From: a virus
Virus record (IMG/VR): IMGVR_UViG_3300047312_000170
Coordinates: 1-32,368 of that record
DNA: 32,368 bases
Strand: one strand, 5' to 3'
A program made the position numbers and the translations under genes. A model generated the notes under the pieces. It worked only from the letters and a program-made list of their open reading frames with translations. It was not told the DNA's origin and did no database searches. Below are positions 24,463 to 31,188 of this stretch, in pieces (the stretch's first letter is position 1; each line of letters opens with the position of its first letter).

Positions 24463-25869
24463 GTGTCAGGATACGGATCGGGTCTCTATGGTTCGGGCGT
24501 TTACGGCTCGGGGCCATATAGTGGGTCTCCTCAAGATGCAAATATAGGCAAATTCCAGGTTGTAAAGGTATACGGGCCAACCGGGAACTTCATAGATGTG
24601 ATTCGTGATGCGCCTCTCCTTTCCTGCAAAGAAAATATTAGTGCTGCAGCAGACACCGTACAGATCAGGCTTCCAAGACATATAGATTCCTTCGATGGCC
24701 CTGGGCAGCCTGGAAGCTTGGGGACAATTGTCCAAGGCAACATTGTTCAGTGGTGGTTATACGGAGCGGGAATCAGCTCGAGTGGCTTGCTCAAGTTCCA
24801 GGGTATCATTGATGAGATTGCGCCTACCCTAGAAGAAGGTGGTGCGGAATACGTTGATGTCACTGTCACGCCATACAGCCAAGTCTTGGGAGATCATGGC
24901 GTTGGTACCACGGCTATCAACTTTGGCACCGCTGGCAATTCTGCAACCTATCTCGACACTGCCACTATCCTCAAATCTTTCTTCGCTGGCTCGTACGTAG
25001 ACACCAGTGGCAACACAGTAGCCGTTACAGATCCGGTAACAAGCAAGCCCTATGCCGATCCTTTCACGCTTGATCCTACCTCCCTCGCGACAACAGGGCA
25101 GCTTGTACAATTTGCTTTCCAGAGTCAGAAACTCATTTCAGTATTTACTAACATTTTGTCTATTTCTACCAATTCATACTTTATTCGCATGAATCAGGAC
25201 AAAACAGCTTTCTTTGGCAAAATACCGACCGATCCCACCCATACCCTCTATCTCGGTCAGGACATCTCATCTATTGAGTACAGCACAAGCAACGTTCCAC
25301 GTAAGAATGTGATTGTGGTGATTGGAGCAGGGAGCGTAAAGGCAACAGCTACAGGCACAAGTGTTAGCTCAATTGGAGAACGGGTGTACTACAAGAGCGA
25401 TAATCGCATAACTGACAATAACACGGCTCAATTCCTGGCCAACGGTATTCTCTCCATTCTTGATCGAGAGACGGTGAGAGCCAAAATCAAGGTTCCCGAC
25501 TATCGCGGCTCTGCTCAGCAAGGCTTGGGCTATGACATAGAGACTTTCAAGGTAGGACAAACGGTCAAGATCGTTGACGCAAGAGCACCCAGCGCCTCTA
25601 CGGCAGGCTTAGGCTCAAAGTGGGGCTCGATGGTCTGGGGACGTGATACGTGGGGAGCACCCGCAGGAGCAACTATTTGGGGGTCATTCAACTGGGGAGG
25701 AGCTGTCTGGTCTGCCAGCGTGGGAAGCATATTCAATACGGTGAATACTATCATGTCTATCGATTATCGTTATTTTCATGTAGAACTCGAATTAGGCGCT
25801 AGGGCTCCTTCTCTATCACGCGCCCTGTTCGACCTAGAAATCCGATTTCAGGACGCTTCATTGGTATAG
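24463..25869 (+). CDS. Baseplate hub / tail-associated protein
   Basis: A 468-residue protein, GTG start after GGAGGTGAGA. It begins with a Tyr/Gly/Ser repeat (three YGSG units in the first 16 residues). The core ('FQVVKVYGPTGNFIDVIRDAPLLSCKENISAAADTVQIRLP') resembles the Gp37-like siphovirus tail proteins that form the hub at the tail tip. A Trp-rich segment at about 385-420 (WGSMVWGRDTWG, WGSFNWGG) is unusual and may bind carbohydrate. The end returns to a strand-rich domain (YRYFHVELELG). Confidence 0.65.
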   Translation: MSGYGSGLYGSGVYGSGPYSGSPQDANIGKFQVVKVYGPTGNFIDVIRDAPLLSCKENISAAADTVQIRLPRHIDSFDGPGQPGSLGTIVQGNIVQWWLYGAGISSSGLLKFQGIIDEIAPTLEEGGAEYVDVTVTPYSQVLGDHGVGTTAINFGTAGNSATYLDTATILKSFFAGSYVDTSGNTVAVTDPVTSKPYADPFTLDPTSLATTGQLVQFAFQSQKLISVFTNILSISTNSYFIRMNQDKTAFFGKIPTDPTHTLYLGQDISSIEYSTSNVPRKNVIVVIGAGSVKATATGTSVSSIGERVYYKSDNRITDNNTAQFLANGILSILDRETVRAKIKVPDYRGSAQQGLGYDIETFKVGQTVKIVDARAPSASTAGLGSKWGSMVWGRDTWGAPAGATIWGSFNWGGAVWSASVGSIFNTVNTIMSIDYRYFHVELELGARAPSLSRALFDLEIRFQDASLV

Positions 25870-25882
25870 GAGGTATAAATAG

Positions 25883-26425
25883 ATGCCAAGTGGTATAACA
25901 GGCGCATCAATCACCACGCTCACAAATGGTACAACGGCTTCGGCTGCAGATGTCATGGCCTCGCTCAACTCACTCAAATCGAACGGCGTGAATAATGACT
26001 CAGGTACCATCACAACGGACAATTCAGGCGGTATCACAGCGGTCAAATTCAGCACGGCGAATGGACAGATACGAGGAATATTCTTCCTTGGTTCGTTTTT
26101 CCAACTAACGACAAACCCGACCGTAAACAGCGGTGTAACATCTGCTCTTACCGCATCAGGAGGGGCTACAGGTGTCCCATCGGCCGCTATAGCAGTGCTC
26201 ATCTCTGGCTCGATCACCAGTGCGACGGTAGGGGCGTATGTCACGGTAGCAGCGCATAGCGCAAGTATGACAGGAGTACCGCAAATAGGCACCATCCAAG
26301 TGACCAATCAGTTTGCGGCATTTGGGAACCTGATAGTTCCGCTTGCTTCAAATCAGATCGACGTGAAGGCCAATACGGGCAACTGCATATTGCAAACTTG
26401 GTACATCAATGGCTACATCATCTAA
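25883..26425 (+). CDS. Probable tail fibre or receptor-binding tip, 180 aa
   Basis: Starts 13 bases after the hub gene with AGGAGG upstream. The N-terminus 'SITTLTNGTTASAADVMASLNSLKSNG' is a recurring opening of phage tail fibre tips. The rest is low in charge and rich in Thr, Ser, Val and Ile, as expected for a beta sandwich head. It lies before the lysis genes. Receptor binding is inferred from place and composition. Confidence 0.55.
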   Translation: MPSGITGASITTLTNGTTASAADVMASLNSLKSNGVNNDSGTITTDNSGGITAVKFSTANGQIRGIFFLGSFFQLTTNPTVNSGVTSALTASGGATGVPSAAIAVLISGSITSATVGAYVTVAAHSASMTGVPQIGTIQVTNQFAAFGNLIVPLASNQIDVKANTGNCILQTWYINGYII

Positions 26426-26526
26426 GGCATCCCGTGCCACAACATCAAAAAGGTGATGATGGCAAAGGGACCGAGCAAAAATAAAGCTCCAAGTGCTGTT
26501 AGTGCAAGATAAATGATGTTTTTCAT
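26422..26526 (-). CDS. Antisense membrane micro-protein, 34 aa
   Basis: The minus strand of the 163-base gap between fibre and amidase genes encodes a 34-residue protein: MKN, then one hydrophobic segment (about 4-29) and a short polar end (WHGMP). Its stop codon overlaps the fibre stop region, so the two genes converge exactly. No clear Shine-Dalgarno is visible. An inverted repeat joins its early codons with the sequence upstream of its start. Confidence 0.4.
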   Translation of the reverse strand: MKNIIYLALTALGALFLLGPFAIITFLMLWHGMP

Positions 26527-26549
26527 GTCTGTACTAACGCACTTGGAGC
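26486..26549. repeat. 17-18 bp inverted repeat over the micro-protein start
   Basis: Left arm 26486-26503 and right arm 26533-26549 are complementary except for one extra base; the loop is 29 nt. The right arm lies upstream of the minus-strand ATG and the left arm inside its coding sequence, so in RNA it would hide the start. No T-run follows in the plus direction, so it is not a typical intrinsic terminator. Confidence 0.75.
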
Positions 26550-26588
26550 ATCGAAGTAACTCAATATCTTGTTACACAGGAGGACCTG

Positions 26589-27434
26589 TTGAATATCACA
26601 CGAATACTCAATGGCAATTGCTTCCCTGGGGTGAATCGCCCTAAATTTGTCATTCTCCATGGTACAGCCGGGGGTATCTCTGCAGAGGCTATAGCTCGCT
26701 TCTTCCAAAATGCAGGTGTCTCAGCTCACTATGTGATAGGACAAGACGGGCAAATAGTGCAATGCAATAACGAATTAGATGGTGCGTGGGCGGATGGAAT
26801 TATTGATGGTATCCCCATGGCTGGCCTGCCATTCCGTACCCAGTCAGACGGCGTACACAGGGATGATTGGTGGAACCCCAATGGGATCAACCCTAACGAC
26901 ATGGGCATAGCTATAGAGCACTGCAAGCCTCACAATGACAATAGTGATGCGCTAACACCTGCTCAGCAAGCTTCTAGCTTGTGGCTTGTGAATGACATCT
27001 GCAATCGATGGAACATCCCTAAACGCTTTGCAGACGCGAATGGAGGCATCACGGGACACTTCTCTATCGATGCTGTGAGTCGCCAACGATGCCCAGGACA
27101 ATATCCTTGGCAGGAATTATTCAACTACTTGAATGGAGGACAGAAACCTATGCCGCCTATGCAACCTGGCGTAAATCAGATCAAGTCAGCTCATGACAGT
27201 TGGGACAGCGTGCTCAAAAACACAGTAGCAGGCCCAGCACCTACCGGATCGGGCATCTATAACGAATGGCTAGCAGCGCTCATCCAAGGCAAGTTCTACG
27301 GGCCGCCACTCACGCATGAGTACGCCTCTGTGGACTGGGCTGGTAACCCGATCGTTGTCCAAGAGTTCGGAAGAGTTCGGTGTGAGTGGAAAGATGGGGC
27401 GCCTAATTGGTACGGCGCAAACGGCAAGATATAG
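26589..27434 (+). CDS. Endolysin: N-acetylmuramoyl-L-alanine amidase
   Basis: A 281-residue peptidoglycan hydrolase that cuts the bond between muramic acid and L-Ala. TTG start after AGGAGG. The amidase_2/PGRP fold spans about 1-180: 'KFVILHGTAGG' gives zinc ligand His24, 'AHYVIGQDGQIVQ' is the conserved central strand, and 'GHFSIDAVSRQRCPG' provides His157 and Cys168. After a Pro-rich linker (190-200), a C-terminal domain (about 220-281, YNEWLAALIQGKFYGPP and VVQEFGRVRCEWKDG) is probably for wall binding. No signal peptide, so it needs the holin for export. Confidence 0.9.
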   Translation: MNITRILNGNCFPGVNRPKFVILHGTAGGISAEAIARFFQNAGVSAHYVIGQDGQIVQCNNELDGAWADGIIDGIPMAGLPFRTQSDGVHRDDWWNPNGINPNDMGIAIEHCKPHNDNSDALTPAQQASSLWLVNDICNRWNIPKRFADANGGITGHFSIDAVSRQRCPGQYPWQELFNYLNGGQKPMPPMQPGVNQIKSAHDSWDSVLKNTVAGPAPTGSGIYNEWLAALIQGKFYGPPLTHEYASVDWAGNPIVVQEFGRVRCEWKDGAPNWYGANGKI

Positions 27435-27449
27435 CCATAACGAGGCATT

Positions 27450-27797
27450 ATGCAGCAACAGCCACAGCAGTCAGATATGTCAACATTATCGTATCGATTA
27501 ACGTCATTGGAGACACATGTGCAGCAGTTGCAAGTTGAGTTGCGAACGTATGTACCTGCAAGAGAGAACGAGCTGCAATTGCAGAGTATACGTTCCACCG
27601 TAGAGCGCATTGAAAGAGATGTGCAAGAGGCAAAGACACAGGTTACTAGCTTAAACGGCAAGCTTGAAACACAAGTTAAAGAGCAGGATAAGATGCAAAT
27701 TAGTGCTCTTAGTAAGACTCTTATCGTTATTGTTGGTGGATTTGCATCTGTCCTAACAGGAGTACTTGTGTACTTTCTTACACATCCTGGGGGTTAA
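27450..27797 (+). CDS. Coiled-coil, C-terminally anchored membrane protein
   Basis: A 115-residue protein: polar helical coiled coil from about 10 to 85, then one membrane segment (about 88-110, LIVIVGGFASVLTGVLVYFL) and a short tail. This layout matches XhlA/hemolysin-type lysis helpers of phages. Located between endolysin and holin genes, it probably takes part in membrane disruption. Could alternatively be a minor virion protein. Confidence 0.65.
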   Translation: MQQQPQQSDMSTLSYRLTSLETHVQQLQVELRTYVPARENELQLQSIRSTVERIERDVQEAKTQVTSLNGKLETQVKEQDKMQISALSKTLIVIVGGFASVLTGVLVYFLTHPGG

Positions 27798-27799
27798 GC

Positions 27800-28414
27800 A
27801 TGAAACAAAAGAGAATGATAGTCATCATGCGTATCTTAGGATGGCTTGGTATTATCTTGCTTTTCTTCACTCTTGCATTTGAAGCCTTGCCACTCATGTC
27901 GAACACGACGCTTGGCACGTTCCGACTGATGACACGACAAAGAGTCCTGCAGCAGAGGATTGTCAAAAACGTCTTGATCTTGGCTTATCAGACCTCTTCA
28001 GATGAGCATGTAGAGGCCATTAACGAGCTTCAGACAACCTTGCCAGTCTGGGAGCAAGTACAAAAAGGTCTCAGGCTAGGGGACGCTTCACTTGGCATTT
28101 CTGCCAACCTGCCGGGCGATATTGAGCTTTTGCTCACCCAAGCACAGCCTGATTTTGCGTACATGGATGCGGCTGCTCGTCAGATCCTTGCGCGCCCATC
28201 ACCTGTCGATCCTGTGCAGCTTGCTATCATCCAACAACACGACCAGCCATACTACTTGACCATGGCACAGGTGAGCGACTTATTCCAGGAGCGCATCCAG
28301 GGTGCTGCAAAGATCTACTTTGGCATCGAATTAGGCATGGGTATTGCACTTATGTCTATCTGGATTGCATTCTTGCTTTTCATTCGTTCATTCAACAAAA
28401 GGAGTAAGACATGA
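27800..28414 (+). CDS. Stand-alone PilJ-like four-helix sensor, membrane protein
   Basis: A 204-residue protein with two membrane segments (about 8-30 and 174-196) flanking an external helical domain. The helix 'FRLMTRQRVLQQRIVKNVLILA' has the pattern 'RQRmLsQRI' of the N-terminal domain of type IV pili methyl-accepting chemotaxis transducers (PilJ domain), and the following 'LQTTLPVWEQVQKGLRLGD' helix and 'LLLTQAQPDFAYMDAAARQIL' also fit. No HAMP or signalling domain follows; it stops after 8 residues in the cytoplasm. Location in the lysis cassette, 2 bases after its neighbour and overlapping the holin, suggests a role in the timing of lysis or exclusion. The similarity is by eye. Confidence 0.6.
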   Translation: MKQKRMIVIMRILGWLGIILLFFTLAFEALPLMSNTTLGTFRLMTRQRVLQQRIVKNVLILAYQTSSDEHVEAINELQTTLPVWEQVQKGLRLGDASLGISANLPGDIELLLTQAQPDFAYMDAAARQILARPSPVDPVQLAIIQQHDQPYYLTMAQVSDLFQERIQGAAKIYFGIELGMGIALMSIWIAFLLFIRSFNKRSKT

Positions 28415-28794
28415 ACACAACCATTGTCAACGTTCTTATCGATCAATTCTCGTTGTACATCCTTCCACCGCTCATAGCATATTGTGTATCAGTGAGCATT
28501 GTGTATGTCAGGAAGGCATTTGAGAGACTTCCATCAAATGTACGCAAGATTGTCTGGGACTACACAAATACGGTAGTGAAGTCCATTATGCAAAAATCCG
28601 ATAAGGACTGGACGGATGAGCAAAAGAAAGACTATGCAGTAGGGGAGATACGCTTGCTTCTTGTCAAGACAAGCAAGAAAGTAAGTGCTATGGTATCAGA
28701 TGAGTTGATCGAGCATGTTATCGAGCAGGTCATCTTTGAAATCAAAAAGACGGCACCACCTACACAGCCTGCTATCAGGAGAGCAAGCTTGTGA
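28411..28794 (+). CDS. Holin, LL-H type
   Basis: A 127-residue protein with ATGA overlap with the upstream gene. One N-terminal membrane segment (about 10-32, FSLYILPPLIAYCVSVSIVYV) is followed by amphipathic helices with 'SNVRKIVWDYTNTVVKSIMQ' and 'DELIEHVIEQVIFEIKK', matching the Phage_holin_LLH layout in which a long cytoplasmic part follows one membrane segment. It would form the hole that lets the endolysin out. Its stop lies directly at the right end of the TnpB element. Confidence 0.65.
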   Translation: MNTTIVNVLIDQFSLYILPPLIAYCVSVSIVYVRKAFERLPSNVRKIVWDYTNTVVKSIMQKSDKDWTDEQKKDYAVGEIRLLLVKTSKKVSAMVSDELIEHVIEQVIFEIKKTAPPTQPAIRRASL

Positions 28795-28799
28795 CATCT

Positions 28800-28820
28800 C
28801 CCCATGGATAAATCCAGGGG
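28800..28820 (-). repeat. Right-end hairpin of the TnpB element
   Basis: CCCC and TGGAT pair with ATCCA and GGGG around a 2-nt loop with one bulged A. On the minus strand it lies just after the tnpB stop, the place of the omegaRNA scaffold end in this superfamily; the guide would be the bases immediately beyond it, inside the 3' end of the holin gene. Confidence 0.7.
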
Positions 28821-28830
28821 CTTCCCATTC

Positions 28831-30006
28831 TCACGAACGAGAGTTTCCTGTTTCAACGGGAGTTGCCTGTCGAACACGGGTCCGAACAGGTCTTACACTC
28901 CCTCCACAAGCAGACGCCGAGAGCCCCTCGGCCAGAATGTTACGAGCGGCGTTGATGTCTCTATCTTGGACAACGCCACATTCAGGACATGCCCATTCAC
29001 GCACGTCCAAAGTTAAGGAGTCTACCACATGCTTGCAGTCATAGCAGGTTTTAGAAGATGGGAAGAAGCGGTCAATCTTGACCAGGGTGCGTCCGTACCA
29101 CTGACTCTTGTAGTCCAGTTGTCGGACAAACTCTCCCCATCCTACATCGCTGATGGCTTTTGCAAGCTTGTGGTTTCTGACCAAATTCTTGACTGCCAGA
29201 CTCTCGACGCAAATCACTTGGTTTTCGTGAATTATGCGTGTCGAAAGTTTGTGCTGGTAGTCTCGACGCTGGTCATTGATACGAGCATGCACACGCGCTA
29301 CTTTGAGCCGCGCTTTGGCTCTGTTCTTGGAGCCTTTCTTCTTTTTTGCATGCCGACGTTGAGCTTTTGCAAGAGCTTTTTCGCTCTTTGCGTAGTACTT
29401 GGGATTGTCGATGCTTTCTCCAGTCGAGAGAGCCACCATGGATTTGATGCCAAGATCAAGTCCAACCATTTTGTTGACGACTGGAAGAGGTTCGATGTTG
29501 TCCTCTACCAGCATGGAGACAAAGTAGCGGTCAGCGCAATCTTTGGAGATCGTAACCGAGCTAGGTTTAGCATCTTTGGGCAAATCACGATGCAAGTGGA
29601 TATCCAAGGGAGCATTCATTTTTGCCAGAGTGAGGTGCTTGCCATCCCACTTAAACGCATCACCAACGTAGGTAGCAGACTGGTTCCCCTGTTTTTTCTT
29701 GAATGTGGGATACTTGGCGCGTCCCTCAAAGAAGTTTTTGTATGCTGTATCCAAGCGACGGAGGGATTGCTGCAATGGAACGGCAGCAACATCTCCGAGC
29801 CAAGGATACTCTTTCTTCAGGCACGGCAGCATAGCCGAGAGGGCATTGTAGTTGAGCTTTACACCAAGCTCGGCATAGGCAGTCTTGCGGGTGTTGAGCC
29901 CCCAATTGTACGCGAAGCGGCAACATCCGAACGTTTGCGCCAAGAGGCGCTTTTGCTCGTCGGTCGGATAGAACCGATACTTGAATGCCCGCTTCTGTTT
30001 GCTCAC
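28831..30006 (-). CDS. tnpB: TnpB RNA-guided nuclease
   Basis: A 391-residue OrfB/TnpB, GTG start three bases after the RHH gene, AAAGG upstream. N-terminal WED/REC-like part starts 'FKYRFYPTDEQKRLLAQTFGCCRFAYNW'. RuvC residues are all visible: Asp184 in VGLDLGIKS, Glu268 in CVESL and Asp350 in QDRDINAA. A Zn ribbon has CYDC (321-324) and CPEC (340-343). Length and motifs are those of active TnpB proteins, which use an omegaRNA from the element's right end to cut target DNA next to a short motif. Nothing looks broken. Confidence 0.95.
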   Translation of the reverse strand: MSKQKRAFKYRFYPTDEQKRLLAQTFGCCRFAYNWGLNTRKTAYAELGVKLNYNALSAMLPCLKKEYPWLGDVAAVPLQQSLRRLDTAYKNFFEGRAKYPTFKKKQGNQSATYVGDAFKWDGKHLTLAKMNAPLDIHLHRDLPKDAKPSSVTISKDCADRYFVSMLVEDNIEPLPVVNKMVGLDLGIKSMVALSTGESIDNPKYYAKSEKALAKAQRRHAKKKKGSKNRAKARLKVARVHARINDQRRDYQHKLSTRIIHENQVICVESLAVKNLVRNHKLAKAISDVGWGEFVRQLDYKSQWYGRTLVKIDRFFPSSKTCYDCKHVVDSLTLDVREWACPECGVVQDRDINAARNILAEGLSASACGGSVRPVRTRVRQATPVETGNSRS

Positions 30007-30009
30007 TGC

Positions 30010-30162
30010 CTATTTGCCTTTCTGATTTCGTTTGATATGCTCTTCCATTACGGTCAAGATCTCCCCATTCAGAGATCTGTTATTGCGCTTAGCAATCTCT
30101 TTCAATTGCTCCAAGATGTGAGCAGGAAACCGCAACGTGAGCGCTTTTATATCGTCTTTCAT
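30010..30162 (-). CDS. Arc-like ribbon-helix-helix DNA-binding protein, 50 aa
   Basis: A 50-residue gene on the minus strand directly upstream of tnpB. 'KALTLRFPAHILEQLKEIAKRNNRSLNGEILTVMEEHI' has the RHH layout: a short strand (LTLRFP), helix A, the NRS(L)N(x)E turn and helix B, as in Arc/Mnt-type repressors. It has no Shine-Dalgarno; its ATG lies six bases after a TACAAT -10, suggesting a leaderless message. It probably binds its own promoter and controls tnpB. Confidence 0.75.
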   Translation of the reverse strand: MKDDIKALTLRFPAHILEQLKEIAKRNNRSLNGEILTVMEEHIKRNQKGK

Positions 30163-30168
30163 GCAACC

Positions 30169-30197
30169 ATTGTACTATCAATTTGGTTGAATGTCAA
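30169..30197 (-). promoter_or_regulatory. Consensus sigma70 promoter of the RHH-tnpB operon
   Basis: On the minus strand TTGACA (30192-30197) is 17 bases from TACAAT (30169-30174), five to six of six matches in each box. The start point falls on or next to the RHH ATG. The -35 overlaps the left arm of an inverted repeat (30196-30208/30231-30243), a possible operator. Confidence 0.75.
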
Positions 30198-30243
30198 TAG
30201 GCTATGGGGCACTTGCTTTAGCCATTCACTCCCATAGCTTATT
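30196..30243. repeat. 13-bp inverted repeat at the element's left side
   Basis: AATAGGCTATGGG (30196-30208) is complementary to 30231-30243 with one mismatch; loop 22 nt. It could be the left-end hairpin of the IS605-type element, or an operator, as it touches the -35 box. Confidence 0.7.
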
Positions 30244-30254
30244 GCGATAGGTGC

Positions 30255-30283
30255 TTGACCGGACCTGCTCTATACCGTAGAAT
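30255..30283 (+). promoter_or_regulatory. Sigma70 promoter upstream of a structured leader
   Basis: TTGACC (30255-30260) and TAGAAT (30278-30283), 5 of 6 matches each, with 17 bases between. The start point would be at about 30290, the first base of the inverted repeat that follows. Confidence 0.65.
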
Positions 30284-30290
30284 TAGTGCA

Positions 30291-30360
30291 TGCCAATCCG
30301 CTGTACAGCCGTTCTGATACCACGGTCGTATTGCATAGATAATTCAATTGCGGATTGGCA
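30291..30360 (+). ncRNA. Structured leader or small RNA
   Basis: An 11-bp perfect stem (30291-30301 with 30350-30360) encloses 48 nt with a second hairpin GCCGT/ACGGT (9-nt loop) and a weaker ATTG/CAAT hairpin, giving a possible three-way junction. It begins at the predicted start point of the promoter and ends 27 bases before the next gene. It is not a recognisable tRNA. It may be a cis-regulatory leader or a separate small RNA. Confidence 0.45.
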
Positions 30361-30387
30361 CTCCTACTTCACAAAGCGAGACGTGAC

Positions 30388-30699
30388 ATGCAATTCAAAG
30401 AGCTTCATCCCAGCCCGTATCCTAAAGTGGACCTCAGCAAGCGCAATGTGGAGACATGCTGGCTCGATACAGAGCATGAAACGCCTGCTATGCCAAAGGA
30501 GAGCAGCTACAGCGGCGTGTCTAACCCCTATCCAAATAATCCCTGTCCGTATTGGCATGCTCCTGTGATGAAGCGTCCAGTTGATCGTGAGAGGATGGCT
30601 GCACGGGCCACGTGGGCTTATCTTGTCGTGTTCTCGCTTGTGATTATATCGATATGCCTGTGGAATGTTGTGGTGATGGTGGCGACGAAGCTCAAATAA
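30388..30699 (+). CDS. Tail-anchored membrane protein, 103 aa
   Basis: I start at ATG 30388; earlier in-frame starts lie inside the leader stem. Residues 1-75 are Pro/Asn/Tyr-rich and polar, then comes one membrane segment (about 79-99, WAYLVVFSLVIISICLWNVVVMV) and a short basic tail. No strong ribosome binding site is visible, so translation may depend on the leader. No family is recognised; a small phage membrane protein for exclusion or host modification would fit. Confidence 0.5.
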   Translation: MQFKELHPSPYPKVDLSKRNVETCWLDTEHETPAMPKESSYSGVSNPYPNNPCPYWHAPVMKRPVDRERMAARATWAYLVVFSLVIISICLWNVVVMVATKLK

Positions 30700-30730
30700 A
30701 AAGGCCCTGAGCTTTCTTTCACCCAGGGCT
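30698..30730 (-). terminator. Terminator of the leftward operon
   Basis: On the minus strand GCCCTG (30724-30729) pairs with CAGGGC (30704-30709) around a 14-nt loop, followed by CTTTTTATTT. It stops transcription from the genes at 30744-31631 just before the convergent gene. Confidence 0.75.
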
Positions 30731-30743
30731 AGACTAGATTGCG

Positions 30744-30938
30744 CTACTCAGGATTGGCTAAACGCTCAGCTTGCCTGTTCAACGTCCGTCTCCACGCGGC
30801 ATCATGCCCGAGTCGTTCGCAGTTCATACGAAAGCTTAGATCACTATCATACAGCTCTCTACCGACCTCACAAAGCCACTGCGGATACTCAGGAGAGTCG
30901 TACTTCTCATCACGAATGGTCACATTATTGTTGCTCAT
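30744..30938 (-). CDS. Small unknown protein, 64 aa
   Basis: I use ATG 30938 (MSNNNVTIRDEKYDS) as start; it overlaps the end of the upstream gene by 14 bases. The protein is polar, with a helix around 'PEYPQWLCEVGRELYDS' and an Arg-rich C-terminal helix (AAWRRTLNRQAERL). No family recognised; last gene of the leftward operon, followed by its terminator. Confidence 0.5.
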   Translation of the reverse strand: MSNNNVTIRDEKYDSPEYPQWLCEVGRELYDSDLSFRMNCERLGHDAAWRRTLNRQAERLANPE

Positions 30939-31188
30939 TTTTCTTTGCCTTTCGTACCAAGGTCTTGATGAATCGATCAAGACCTTCAAACATCGCTAAA
31001 TCTGCCAACTTGCCGTAGTCGCTTTCCTCAATTCCACTTACCGCAGCAGCCTCACAAAACTCTTGCCACACATGTTCAGGGATGCCAACAAGCCTGTATC
31101 TTGTATCAGGTCTGTCAGGAGCCTTGACGGTTTTGAGACGGGGGCGACCAGCACCAGGCCGAGCACCCCCACGATTGCTACCGTTCAT
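30925..31188 (-). CDS. Small DNA-binding-like protein with GARPGAGRP start
   Basis: An 87-residue protein, ATGA-coupled to the upstream gene. Its N-terminus 'NRGGARPGAGRPRLK' is the AT-hook-like motif found at the start of many small phage and transposon DNA-binding proteins. The core has 'IPEHVWQEFCEAAAVSGIEESDYGKLADLAMFEGL', helical, with a look of an RHH-type or HTH domain. Ends Lys-rich. Probably regulates DNA or transcription; partner unknown. Confidence 0.55.
   Translation of the reverse strand: MNGSNRGGARPGAGRPRLKTVKAPDRPDTRYRLVGIPEHVWQEFCEAAAVSGIEESDYGKLADLAMFEGLDRFIKTLVRKAKKNEQQ

Larger units (their letters stand above)
28795..30243 (-). mobile_element. IS200/IS605-type element: RHH gene plus tnpB, no tnpA
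   Basis: Contains tnpB, its right-end hairpin (28800-28820, on the minus strand GGG-AAGCCCCTGGATTT-like, typical for this superfamily) and an upstream RHH gene. No Y1 transposase (tnpA) gene is present, so mobility would need a helper in trans. The left end is not certain; a 13-bp inverted repeat at 30196-30243 is a candidate. The right edge at about 28795 touches the holin stop codon without breaking it. Confidence 0.65.

Noticed and set aside
29029-30237. A 402-codon plus-strand ORF
   Set aside because: It is antisense to tnpB and the RHH gene, which carry full catalytic motifs and tight spacing; the plus translation has no recognisable domain.
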